From: Mycobacterium yunnanensis
GTDB taxonomy: Bacteria > Actinomycetota > Actinomycetes > Mycobacteriales > Mycobacteriaceae
Direction of reading: 5' to 3'
NCBI RefSeq assembly: GCF_025823185.1
Contig: NZ_JACKVK010000014.1
Location: forward strand, 40,716 to 104,715
DNA length: 64,000 nt
Both the position numbers and the translations under genes were made by a program. A model generated the notes under the pieces. That model did not search any database. It had not been told where the DNA came from and saw only the letters and a list, made by a program, of their open reading frames with translations. Shown here piece by piece: positions 39,749-47,390 of the stretch (its first letter is position 1; every line of letters begins with the position of its first letter).

Positions 39749-40109
39749 GGCGGCGGGGGCAAAGGCGGCGCTCCGGGGGCGAATGGGTTGACGGCCGGGC
39801 AGAGATGGTCGATCGCGGTGTACACGATGAGATCAGCCTGGTCCCGCTCCAACGATGGCGCCGCTTCCCAGATCATGCGAGACACCACCTGCGGCGTCCG
39901 ACCAACATCAGGTAGCTGTTCGGCGCCAGCAGCCGACACGACTCCTTGCCCGCCGCCAACAGGCCATCCGGGCCGTTGCGCGACTGGACGCGATCGCCAA
40001 GCGCAGCCAGATACGACGCGTTGTCAGCAGTCGCCGGAGCCGCAGTGGCGATCCCCGCCCCGACCAGCGCCGTCGCGGCCGCAACGAGCGACCAAGTGAA
40101 TCTCCCCAT
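39745..40109 (-). pseudogene. DUF732-type secreted protein, frameshifted
   Basis: Reading from ATG 40109 gives a signal peptide (WSLVAAATALVGAGIATAAP, then ATA-DN) and the start of a DUF732 domain (ASYLAALGDRVQ, GKESCRLLAPNSYLMLVG), but that frame stops at 39873. The missing half lies in the -1 frame: GRTPQVVSRMIWEAAPSL, then IVYTAIDHLCPAVNPF, ending at 39745. Joining the frames near 39900 restores a full domain of about 120 residues. A 1-nt deletion, a sequencing error, or frameshifting could explain it; no slippery heptamer is visible. A TAGACT hexamer lies 9 nt before the ATG. Confidence 0.65.
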
Positions 40110-40151
40110 GGTTGCCAGAGTCTAGTCAGCAACCTCCAAGATCAGGCCCAG

Positions 40152-41303
40152 TCAGTCATCATCGTCGGCGAGCATCGCGGCGATCGCGTCCGCGTTGCCC
40201 TGACCGCTGGAACGATCGAGGTGCCCGTAGACCCCGACGGTCGTCAGGATGGATTCGTGGCCGAGGTGCGCCTGCACCGCGGGTAGCGGCCGACCGGCTT
40301 GGATGAGCCATGACGCGCAGGTGTGCCTCAGGTCGTGGATCCGCGGCCGCGGCGCATCCGGGATCGGGTCGCCGTGCTCGTCAACGGCTGGCCAGGCACG
40401 GGCCACCGCGGGATTCCACACGTTGGCCCGAAAGTTCGGTGCGCGGACCGGGCGGCCGGCGCCGCGCCGATTCTCACTGGGCCCGCCGCTCCCCTGCCCC
40501 GGGTTGGTGAACAGCCACTCGCGGGTGTAGTCCAGCTTGTCGAGCACGCCAGTCGAGACGTTGATGGTGCGGACACTCTTCTTCGTCTTTGGCGGCCCGA
40601 TCCGGTACGGGCCGCGTTTCCACGCCTTGGTGATGCGGACGGTGTTTCGAGTTCGGTCGATGTCCCCCGGCCTGAGGGCGGTGGCCTCCGACCACCGGGC
40701 GCCCGACGCGACGAGGAACTCGACCAGCGGCCGCCACCCCTCCGGGATCTCGGCGAGCAGAGCTCGGTACTGGTCCCTCTCGAGGAAGACCATCTCCGCA
40801 GGTTCGTCGGTCGGCAGGCCAGTGTTGGCTGCCGGGTTCGACTCGATGTGCTTCTTCCCGACGGCGGCCGCCAGCGCTGCGGACAGGAACCCGTGCTTGT
40901 TGGCGATCGTTTTGGCGGCGGCGCCCTTGATGGTGTGGGTGTGCTGCACCCACTTCGCGATGTCCTCCCGCGCCAACGCGGCGAGCGGAATCGTCCCGAA
41001 CGCGTCGCGGAAGTCGGTTCGGATGTACCCGCGGTAGTCGTCGCTGGTGCGCTTGTCCACGCCGGAGAGGTGGTCGACGTAGTGGGTGAGCCACTGCTCG
41101 ACGGTCAGCGACTGCCGGGGTCGGCGCTCGATGCGGGCTATCTCTTCGGCGCGCGTCGCGCCCACCTGTTCGACGAGATCCTTGAACCGCAGGGCGACGG
41201 AGTGGTCGTCGAAGGTGAGGCACCGCTGCTTGCCGTCCTGGCGGAAGAACACCCGTGTGCAGGTGGTGCCGTCCTTGCGGGAGTCGACGCGGAAGGATGC
41301 CAT
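40152..41303 (-). CDS. int: Tyrosine integrase
   Basis: 383 residues from ATG 41303; the start is fixed by a TATGAT hexamer exactly 6 nt upstream. The N-terminal arm-binding domain and SAM-like core-binding domain (SLTVEQWLTHYVDHLSGVDK) precede the catalytic domain with Arg in ASGARWSEATALRPGDI, the HxxR box HDLRHTCASWLIQAG, the second His in GHESI and nucleophile Tyr in GVYGHL. It mediates integration at ssrA, to which it is adjacent. The arm-type domain is short and basic. Confidence 0.95.
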   Translation of the reverse strand: MASFRVDSRKDGTTCTRVFFRQDGKQRCLTFDDHSVALRFKDLVEQVGATRAEEIARIERRPRQSLTVEQWLTHYVDHLSGVDKRTSDDYRGYIRTDFRDAFGTIPLAALAREDIAKWVQHTHTIKGAAAKTIANKHGFLSAALAAAVGKKHIESNPAANTGLPTDEPAEMVFLERDQYRALLAEIPEGWRPLVEFLVASGARWSEATALRPGDIDRTRNTVRITKAWKRGPYRIGPPKTKKSVRTINVSTGVLDKLDYTREWLFTNPGQGSGGPSENRRGAGRPVRAPNFRANVWNPAVARAWPAVDEHGDPIPDAPRPRIHDLRHTCASWLIQAGRPLPAVQAHLGHESILTTVGVYGHLDRSSGQGNADAIAAMLADDDD

Positions 41304-41309
41304 AGGTCG

Positions 41310-41315
41310 ATCATA
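41310..41315 (-). promoter_or_regulatory. -10 hexamer TATGAT, leaderless integrase promoter
   Basis: On the minus strand TATGAT is followed by CGACCT and then ATG 41303. Being within 80 bp of the attachment site, it may be affected by integrase bound to its own arm sites. Confidence 0.5.
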
Positions 41316-41325
41316 TGTGCGAAAC

Positions 41326-41346
41326 GTTGAAAAAAAGTGTTGAAAA
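41326..41346. repeat. Direct repeat GTTGAAAA, possible integrase arm sites
   Basis: GTTGAAAA occurs at 41326-41333 and 41339-41346, 13 bp apart, between the integrase gene and the junction. Tandem arm-type sites are expected here. The same bases also form the T-rich stretch after the ssrA terminator hairpin, so the repeat could be incidental. Confidence 0.35.
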
Positions 41347-41376
41347 CAGAAGAGACCCCCCAAGTTGGGGGGCCTC
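41340..41376 (-). terminator. Rho-independent terminator of ssrA
   Basis: On the minus strand, downstream of the tmRNA 3' end, a G/C stem (GACCCCCC at 41354-41361 pairs with GGGGGG at 41367-41372, loop AAGTT) is followed by a T-rich tract. It lies on the phage side of the junction, so the phage supplies or preserves termination of ssrA. Confidence 0.7.
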
Positions 41377-41388
41377 ACCTGCGGTTTC

Positions 41389-41757
41389 TGGTGGAGCTGC
41401 CGGGAATCGAACCCGGGTCCTACGGCATTCCCTCGAGGCTTCTCCGTGCGCAGTCCGCTATGTCTCTACTTGGATCTCTCGTTCACGCGGACGAGACGAG
41501 ATGACGATCCCAGTCGCTGTTTGGTGTCCCCGTACGTCCCGCGACCGGACGTATGGGTTTGTCCCTCTAGATGACGCCAGGGTCCGGGTCGAGGGCACTC
41601 CCGGTCTGACGGACTAGCTATCGCTTAGGCAGCGAGGGCGTAGTCGCGCTGATTGGAATCGGCGCTTAATTGGTTGCATCGACGCTTACGGTGGTCTCTT
41701 GCCTGCACCGGCACGCTTCCCTTGATTCGATGCGCGAAGTCGAAACCGTTCAGCCCC
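41389..41757 (-). ncRNA. ssrA: tmRNA
   Basis: 369 nt from the 5' GGGGCTGAACGGTTTCGACT end (41757) to the encoded CCA (41389). The tRNA-like part includes the T-arm GGTTCGATTCC. The tag reading frame at 41663-41625 encodes ADSNQRDYALAA and a TAA. This molecule rescues stalled ribosomes together with SmpB, encoded at 57,135-57,632. The 3' end is intact and serves as the phage attachment target. The sequence closely follows the mycobacterial tmRNA. Confidence 0.97.
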
Positions 41758-41789
41758 TCGCACCCCCGCCGAACTTCGGCAGGACGTTC

Positions 41790-41795
41790 ATCGTA
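41790..41795 (-). promoter_or_regulatory. Candidate ssrA -10 hexamer TACGAT
   Basis: On the minus strand TACGAT lies 32 nt before the mature tmRNA 5' end, leaving a precursor leader of about 26 nt for RNase P processing. The upstream -35 is not clear. The aldolase gene ends 41 bp further upstream. Confidence 0.4.
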
Positions 41796-41836
41796 CCGTC
41801 TTCAGCACGATTGCCCAGCGATTAATTCCCGGGTGT

Positions 41837-42601
41837 TCAGCCGCCGGTCGCGGCCTTGAGATGGGCCACGGAGGCCGCCTTGAGGTGGGTCAGGTCCGAC
41901 GCCACCGTCGCATAGGTGAAGCCCTCGGCCAGTCGGCGAGCCGCCACCGCCCCCTCAGCGGTGTGGATCCCCACCGCGATGCCCGCGGCCGCGGCAGCCT
42001 CCCGAACCCGGGTCACCGCGGCCTCGAACTCGTCGGCCACCGCGGGATCTTGCGGATGCGCTCCGCCCACGGCGAGCCGCAGATCCGACGGACCCACGTA
42101 CACCCCGTCCAAACCGGGCACCGCACAGATCTTCTCGACGTTCGCCAATCCCTCGGGCGTCTCGATCATCGCCAGCACGACGGTGTCCCTGTCGGCGTCG
42201 GCCGGGATCGGCCCGATCCGCAATTGCGAGCGCATCGGCCCGTACGAGCGGATCCCGGTAGGCGGGTAGGTGGCCGCGGCGACTGCCGCTGCCGCGCCCG
42301 CGGCGTCGTTGACCAACGGCACGATCACCCCTGCCGCGCCGGCGTCCAACGCTCGTCCAATGGGAGTGGCGTCGTTCGCCTCGACCCGCACCAGACCCAC
42401 CGGTCCGCCCGCGGCGTCGATCGCCGTCAGTCCCGACAGCATTCCCGAGTAGCCGATCAGACCGTGTTGCAGATCCAAGGCGATGTAGTCCCACCCGACA
42501 TAGGCGAGCCATTCGGTGGCGACCGGGCAGTCCAGCACCGACCAGTAGCCCAGGATGCGTTCCCGGTTGCGCAGCCGGGCGGCGAATTCACGCGCGCTCA
42601 T
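41837..42601 (-). CDS. HpcH/HpaI-type class II aldolase
   Basis: 254 residues with the family's landmarks: DYIALDLQHGLIG (substrate/metal loop), AGAAGVIVPLVNDAAGAA, SYGPMRSQLRIGP, VLAMIETPEGLANVEKI with the metal-binding Glu, and LDGVYVGPSDLRLAVGG with the second metal ligand. Such enzymes cleave 2-keto-3-deoxy or 4-hydroxy-2-keto acids to pyruvate and an aldehyde using a divalent metal. It is the last gene of the leftward operon with the ABC importer, so it probably completes the breakdown of the imported compound. Confidence 0.88.
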   Translation of the reverse strand: MSAREFAARLRNRERILGYWSVLDCPVATEWLAYVGWDYIALDLQHGLIGYSGMLSGLTAIDAAGGPVGLVRVEANDATPIGRALDAGAAGVIVPLVNDAAGAAAAVAAATYPPTGIRSYGPMRSQLRIGPIPADADRDTVVLAMIETPEGLANVEKICAVPGLDGVYVGPSDLRLAVGGAHPQDPAVADEFEAAVTRVREAAAAAGIAVGIHTAEGAVAARRLAEGFTYATVASDLTHLKAASVAHLKAATGG

Positions 42602-42619
42602 GTGTGAAGTACCTTTCGA

Positions 42620-43576
42620 TTAGCGGTTGTAGTTCGGCATCGGGCCACGAAGGGCGGCGCCGACGTCGTCGCAGCTCTCCACCACGTCGGGTTCCAGCGG
42701 CCCCTTGGCCACGGCCGCGATGTTGGCCTGCAGGTGCTCGACCTTGGAGCCGCCTAGCAGCACCGGACCGGCGGAGGGCTTGGACACCAACCAGCGCAGG
42801 GCCAGCTCGGTGAGCGGGATGCCGGCCTTGTCGGCGATCAGCGACAGCTGTTCGACGGCCTCGAAGATCGCAGTGTTCCAATACCTTTGCTTGTACATCG
42901 CCGCCAGGCGAGAGTCGCCGAAGCGGCCGTCGGTGGGCGCGGCGTCGAAGGAGTGCCGTCCGGTCAGCAGCCCGCCACCCAAGGGGTTGTACACCATCGT
43001 CACCAGGCCGGTGACGGCGGCGAACTCCGCGTACTCCTCTTCGATGCGCCGGGCCAGCAGGTTGTAGAGCTGTTGGGCGACAACGGGTCTGGCGATACCG
43101 ATGCCGTCGGCGAGGTGGTTGACCTCCGCAATCTGCCACGCGGCGTAGTTCGACACCCCGAAGGCGCCGATCTTGCCCTCGGCGATCAGAACTGCGACGG
43201 TGCCCAGCGTCTCCGTCAGCGGTGCGGCACGGTCGGGTTGATGCAGGTACAGCAGCTCGACGTGGTCGACGCCGAGTCGAGCCAGACTGCCCTCAACGCT
43301 GGCCCGCAGTCCGGCGGCCGACAACGGCGAATGCTCACCGGCATCGGGGTGCGGCATCCCGGCCTTGGTGGCCAACGTGACTCGATCGCGCCGACCCTGC
43401 AGCAAGCGTGCCAGCATGCGCTCCGATTCACCGCCGGCGTACCCGTTCGCAGTGTCGACGTGGGTGATCCCGGCCTCCAGCGCGGCATCCAGCATCGCGG
43501 CCGCGGTGGCGTCGTCCACGGTGTCGCCGAAGGTCATGGTCCCCAGCACCAGCGAGGTCAGGTCGAGTTCGGTCAC
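42620..43576 (-). CDS. Aldo/keto reductase
   Basis: 318 residues from GTG 43576, overlapping the upstream stop. TIM-barrel oxidoreductase with DTANGYAGGESERML (Asp-Tyr pair), VTLATKAGMP with the Lys, ELLYLHQPD with the His, GVSNYAAWQIAE, and a C-terminal VLLGGSKVEHLQANI for NADPH binding. It would reduce or oxidise a sugar or aldehyde intermediate. It sits between the importer ATPase and the aldolase genes. Substrate unknown. Confidence 0.9.
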   Translation of the reverse strand: MTELDLTSLVLGTMTFGDTVDDATAAAMLDAALEAGITHVDTANGYAGGESERMLARLLQGRRDRVTLATKAGMPHPDAGEHSPLSAAGLRASVEGSLARLGVDHVELLYLHQPDRAAPLTETLGTVAVLIAEGKIGAFGVSNYAAWQIAEVNHLADGIGIARPVVAQQLYNLLARRIEEEYAEFAAVTGLVTMVYNPLGGGLLTGRHSFDAAPTDGRFGDSRLAAMYKQRYWNTAIFEAVEQLSLIADKAGIPLTELALRWLVSKPSAGPVLLGGSKVEHLQANIAAVAKGPLEPDVVESCDDVGAALRGPMPNYNR

Positions 43577-44394
43577 GATGCCACTCCTTGGGCGACGACG
43601 TTGCGCGGTTTGATTCCCACCATGGTGGTCGGGTCGAGCGCAGCAGCGCGCAACGCCCGCGTGTAGGGCTCGCGGGGCCGTGCCAGCACCTGCTCGGTGG
43701 GGCCGCGCTCGACGATCTTGCCGCCGCGCATCACGACGATGGTGTCGCTGATCTCGCGGACGACGCCGAGGTTGTGGGAGATGAAGAGGTACGCCAGGCC
43801 GGTGTCCCGCTTGATCTCTCGGAGCAGGTCGAGCACTTGCGCCTGGACCGACACGTCGAGCGCGCTGGTGGCCTCGTCGCACACCAGCAGGTCGGGGCCG
43901 CTGGCCAGTGCCCGCGCGATGCCGATGCGCTGGCGCTGACCGCCGGAGAACTCGGCGGGCTTGCGGCGCAGCGCCGTCGTCGGCAACCCGACCCGGTCGA
44001 TCAGCTCGGCGGCCTTGGCGTCGCGGGCACTTCGGTTCCGGATCCCCTGCAACCGTAGCGGCTCCCCCACGATGTCGACGGCGTTCAGATGCGGGTCCAA
44101 TGAGCCGTAGGGGTCTTGGAAGACCATCTGGATTCGGGAGCGGTACGGCCGCAGGGCCTTCTCCGACATTCGCGAGACGTCGACGCCGTCGAACCTGATG
44201 GCCCCCGAGGTGGGGGTCAGCAATCGGACGATGGCCTTCGCCAGAGTCGACTTGCCGCAACCGGATTCGCCGACGACCGCGAGGGTCGACCCGGCGTCGA
44301 CGGAGAAGCTCACCGCGTCCAGGGCGCGGAACACGCCGGTGGCGACCGGGTACTCCACGACGAGATCCTGCACGTCGAGCAAGGGGGTGGTCAT
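43573..44394 (-). CDS. ABC importer ATPase (DppF/OppF type)
   Basis: 273 residues. Walker A VVGESGCGKST at about 39, Q-loop QMVFQDPYGSLDP, signature FSGGQRQRIGIARAL, Walker B DLLVCDEATSALD and the switch His in FISHNLG. The Q-loop variant and length are those of the second ATPase of peptide/nickel-type importers. It powers uptake together with the products of the three genes upstream. Confidence 0.93.
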   Translation of the reverse strand: MTTPLLDVQDLVVEYPVATGVFRALDAVSFSVDAGSTLAVVGESGCGKSTLAKAIVRLLTPTSGAIRFDGVDVSRMSEKALRPYRSRIQMVFQDPYGSLDPHLNAVDIVGEPLRLQGIRNRSARDAKAAELIDRVGLPTTALRRKPAEFSGGQRQRIGIARALASGPDLLVCDEATSALDVSVQAQVLDLLREIKRDTGLAYLFISHNLGVVREISDTIVVMRGGKIVERGPTEQVLARPREPYTRALRAAALDPTTMVGIKPRNVVAQGVAS

Positions 44395-45200
44395 GCCGAA
44401 ACTCCCGTCTGGGCGGGCTCGAGACGCGGCACCGCGTCGAGCAACCTCTTGGTGTACGCGTCGCGCGGGGTCCGCAACAGATCCTCGGGATCGCCGCCCT
44501 CGACGAAGCGACCGCTCTTCATCACGAAGATGCGATCCGACATCAGCCGGGCGACGCCGAGATCGTGGGTGATGAGCAGCATTCCCACGCCGGTGCGTTC
44601 CTGCAGTTCGAGTAGCAGGTCCAGGATCGAGGCCTGGACGGTGACGTCGAGGGCGCTGGTGGGTTCGTCGGCGACGATCAGCTCGGGGCCCGCCGCGAGC
44701 GCGGCGGCAATGAGCACACGTTGCAGCATGCCACCCGACAGCTGGTGAGGGTACTTCGCCAACTGGCTCTTGGGGTTGGTGATCTTGACCTGCTCGAGTA
44801 GATCGACGGCACGGTCGTTCTGCTTGGCGCGGCCGCGTACACCGCTGTGGCGGATGGCATCTCGAAGCTGGGCCCCGATGGTGTGCACCGGGCTCAGCGC
44901 GGTCATCGGGTCCTGCGGGATCAGCGCGATGTGCTTGCCGCGGACCTTGGCCAGCGCCTTGGGTTTGCCAAGGATGTCGCAGCCTTGGAACGTCGCCGCG
45001 CCGGAGAGCACGGCCAAGTCGTCGGGCAACAGTCCCAGCACACCCATCGCCGTCGTCGACTTACCGGAACCCGATTCGCCGATGATGGTGACGGTCTCAC
45101 CGGCGTCGATGTGGAAGGACACCCCGTCGACGGCACGGACGACCCCGTTGGCGGTGATGAGTTCGACTTGCAGTTCCTCGACGCTCAACAGGCCGTCCAT
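44391..45200 (-). CDS. ABC importer ATPase (DppD/OppD type)
   Basis: 269 residues. Walker A IIGESGSGKSTT, Q-loop ALIPQDPMTALSPVHTIG, signature LSGGMLQRVLIAAAL, Walker B ELIVADEPTSALD, and H-loop LLITHDLGVARL. It forms the heterodimeric motor with the DppF-type protein; both genes overlap by 4 bp. The C-terminal tail is short and lacks an obvious Fe-S extension. Confidence 0.93.
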   Translation of the reverse strand: MDGLLSVEELQVELITANGVVRAVDGVSFHIDAGETVTIIGESGSGKSTTAMGVLGLLPDDLAVLSGAATFQGCDILGKPKALAKVRGKHIALIPQDPMTALSPVHTIGAQLRDAIRHSGVRGRAKQNDRAVDLLEQVKITNPKSQLAKYPHQLSGGMLQRVLIAAALAAGPELIVADEPTSALDVTVQASILDLLLELQERTGVGMLLITHDLGVARLMSDRIFVMKSGRFVEGGDPEDLLRTPRDAYTKRLLDAVPRLEPAQTGVSA

Positions 45201-45201
45201 G

Positions 45202-46140
45202 TCAGATCTCCCTCTTGCGCAGCGCGAGTCGGCTCAGCAGACCAGGCTTGGAGCGGCCGCTGCGGTCGCGAAGTCCGTCCCCGAGCAAATTGACCCCGAC
45301 GACGAGCAGGGCGATCACCAACCCGGGCAGCGTGACGAGCCACCACGAGGTGGTCACGTAGTCCTGCCCGTCGGAGATGATGCGGCCCCACGTGGCGAAC
45401 GGGCGTTGCGGTCCGGCGCCGAGATAACTCAGCGCGCTCTCCAGCAGCACCGCCTGGGCGAGCAGCAACAGAATCACCAGGGACACCTGCTTGACGATGT
45501 TGGGGATCACGTGGCGCAGCAGGATCGCCGTGTGACCGAGACCCAGTACGTGAGCGGCTGCGACGTAGGGCTTTTCGCGCTCCACCAGGGTTAGCGACCG
45601 GGTGAGCCGGGCGATCTCGGGCCACTGGGCGATCGCGATCACGAAGGTGATGACGGGGATCGACGGGCCGAAGAGCGCCACCACGAGCAGCAGCATCATC
45701 AGCAGCGGCAGCGACAGCTGGGCCTCCAGCAGTCGACTGACGATGGTGTCGGCCCATCCCCCGCGGTAGCCGGCGACGGCCCCCAGCGTCAGTCCGATCA
45801 TGCCCGACACGACGACGGCGAGCACGCCGATGGCCAGGGACACCTGGCCGCCGAACAGCACGCGCGCCAGTAGGTCCCGGCCCAGCTGGTCGGTTCCGAA
45901 CAGGTGACCGTCGGTCAGCGGCGGCAGCCGACGAGCGGCCAGATTGGTGGTGTCGGGCGAGGGCAGCGGGAGCACCCTGGCCAAGGCGACCGGGGCGATG
46001 ACGATCAGCGCCGCGATGCTGCCCACCCAGATCTTGATTCGACTGTCGCGGGCACGCCTGGTGGCGCCGGCAGTCGCGACGTCACGGGGAGTGACGGCCG
46101 ACGGGCGCGGTTGGTCGGGTGCTTCGATGACGGTGGTCAC
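45202..46140 (-). CDS. ABC importer permease (DppC/OppC type)
   Basis: 312 residues. A polar N-terminus precedes a first helix (IWVGSIAALIVIAPVALARV), a periplasmic segment with HLFGTDQLGRDLLARVLFGG, and five further helices. The EAA loop reads YVAAAHVLGLGHTAILLRHV. HLFGTDxLGRD is diagnostic for the OppBC family. It pairs with the DppB-type permease gene it overlaps by 4 bp. Confidence 0.93.
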   Translation of the reverse strand: MTTVIEAPDQPRPSAVTPRDVATAGATRRARDSRIKIWVGSIAALIVIAPVALARVLPLPSPDTTNLAARRLPPLTDGHLFGTDQLGRDLLARVLFGGQVSLAIGVLAVVVSGMIGLTLGAVAGYRGGWADTIVSRLLEAQLSLPLLMMLLLVVALFGPSIPVITFVIAIAQWPEIARLTRSLTLVEREKPYVAAAHVLGLGHTAILLRHVIPNIVKQVSLVILLLLAQAVLLESALSYLGAGPQRPFATWGRIISDGQDYVTTSWWLVTLPGLVIALLVVGVNLLGDGLRDRSGRSKPGLLSRLALRKREI

Positions 46141-47159
46141 TTGGAGGTTCCCTTCCCGAGCCGGACCCGGGGATCCAGAAGCGGATAACAGAGGTCGACG
46201 AGCAGCTGGACGACGACTGCCAAGACCGCGGTGACCAGGACCGTGGCTTGGATGAGCGGGTAGTCACGGGTCTCGAGGGCACGGACGACGAGCGATCCGA
46301 CACCGGGCCAGGCGAAGACGACCTCGACGACGACCACGCCGTTGAGCATCGAGGCGAACCGGGTGCCCAGCGCGGTCAGCACCGGGATTGCCGAGTTGCG
46401 CATCGAATAGCGCCAGATGAGTTCGCGTTCGGAGACTCCGCGGGAGCGGCCGACGGTGACGTAGGGCGAGGCGAATGCCCCGACCATCTCGCGGCGCACC
46501 ATGCGGGAGATCAGGGCGATCTGCAAGACGGCGATGGTCACCGTCGGGAGCACGAGACTCGACCACGTGGTGAAGCCGGCGGCCGGGAACACCGGAACGA
46601 GCACCGCGAAGAGGGTGATCAGCATGAGGCCGGTCCAAAAGTCGGGCATCGACTGTCCTGCGATGGTGACCGCGTTGGCGGCGAGTTCGCGGCGGGTGTC
46701 GGCCCGGCGCGCCATCCACACCCCCAACGGCACGGCGACCAGCGTGGTCAACACGATGGCGGCGACCGACAGCGTGATCGTGTACGGCAGGCGGTCGAGC
46801 ACGACGTCGAAGGCGGGCGCCTGAAATGAATACGAGGTGCCCAGGTCGAGGTGCAGCAGCCCCTGCAGGTAGCGCAAGTACTGGATGAAGACCGACTGGT
46901 CGAGGCCCATGTCGACGCGGATGCGGGCCAGGTCCTCGGTGCTTGCCAACGGGCCTGCCATGGCGTAGGCGGGGTCGCCGGGGGCCAGTCGGATGAGGAC
47001 GAACACCGTCGTCAACGTGAGGAAGACCGTGAGCACGCTCTGGCCCAGTCTCTTGAGCACGTAGCGCGGCATCGGGCCGAGGATGCCCACCACTGTCCGG
47101 CGCGTGGCGGGAGTGCCGGCCGGCGCGACCGGCGGCGGCGGTGCGAGCTGTTGAGTCAT
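46137..47159 (-). CDS. ABC importer permease (DppB/OppB type)
   Basis: 340 residues from ATG 47159. The family start MPRYVLKRLGQSVLTVFLTL is preceded by a 35-residue Pro-rich tail. Other marks are FVLIRLAPGDPAYAMAG, six membrane helices and the EAA loop YVTVGRSRGVSERELIWRYS. First gene of the leftward operon importer-ATPases-reductase-aldolase. Its upstream region holds two copies of the regulon operator. Confidence 0.93.
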   Translation of the reverse strand: MTQQLAPPPPVAPAGTPATRRTVVGILGPMPRYVLKRLGQSVLTVFLTLTTVFVLIRLAPGDPAYAMAGPLASTEDLARIRVDMGLDQSVFIQYLRYLQGLLHLDLGTSYSFQAPAFDVVLDRLPYTITLSVAAIVLTTLVAVPLGVWMARRADTRRELAANAVTIAGQSMPDFWTGLMLITLFAVLVPVFPAAGFTTWSSLVLPTVTIAVLQIALISRMVRREMVGAFASPYVTVGRSRGVSERELIWRYSMRNSAIPVLTALGTRFASMLNGVVVVEVVFAWPGVGSLVVRALETRDYPLIQATVLVTAVLAVVVQLLVDLCYPLLDPRVRLGKGTSK

Positions 47160-47252
47160 CGGCGACCTTTCCAACGATGCGGCGCTGCCGAGGGGCGCGG
47201 TGACGGCCCAGGGCTGCAGCCCGTGTTGTTACTCAGCTCACAATGGCACTCC

Positions 47253-47267
47253 TGCGCGATTTGCGCA
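47253..47267. promoter_or_regulatory. Operator TGCGCG-N5-CGCA, copy 1
   Basis: TGCGCGATTTGCGCA in the divergent region between the importer operon and the binding protein gene. It is 32 bp from copy 2. The same 15-bp pattern and spacing occur before the kinase gene. Confidence 0.65.
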
Positions 47268-47284
47268 AGAACCAATTTCATTCT

Positions 47285-47299
47285 TGCGCGTTGTACGCA
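47285..47299. promoter_or_regulatory. Operator TGCGCG-N5-CGCA, copy 2
   Basis: TGCGCGTTGTACGCA. It overlaps a possible -35 TTGCGC (47284-47289) that stands 18 bp from a -10 TAGAGT (47308-47313), so a bound repressor would block the rightward promoter of the binding-protein gene. Confidence 0.65.
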
Positions 47300-47390
47300 T
47301 TCAGGCTTAGAGTCGTGCTGTGTCAGCCGTCACATGGAGCGTCGCTCTCGACCACGCGCGGACCGCCCACAAACCACTGCCAGGAGGTCG

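Larger units (their letters stand above)
1..41388. mobile_element. Prophage integrated at the 3' end of ssrA (left end outside window)
   Basis: The segment carries integrase, immunity, recombination, replication, terminase, head and tail genes in phage order, mostly on the minus strand with 4-bp overlaps. The integrase lies directly next to the intact 3' end of ssrA, so the right junction is placed at the tmRNA CCA end. The tape measure gene still runs off position 1, so tail-tip, lysis genes and the left attachment site lie outside. The layout matches temperate siphovirus mycobacteriophages. Whether it can be induced cannot be judged here; no core gene in the window is visibly broken. Confidence 0.93.

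Noticed and set aside
46851..47390. N-terminal extension of the substrate-binding protein to 705 codons
   Set aside because: The extension runs opposite the permease gene and through the operator pair, and it would bury the Tat/lipoprotein signal. AGGAGG lies directly before 47391.
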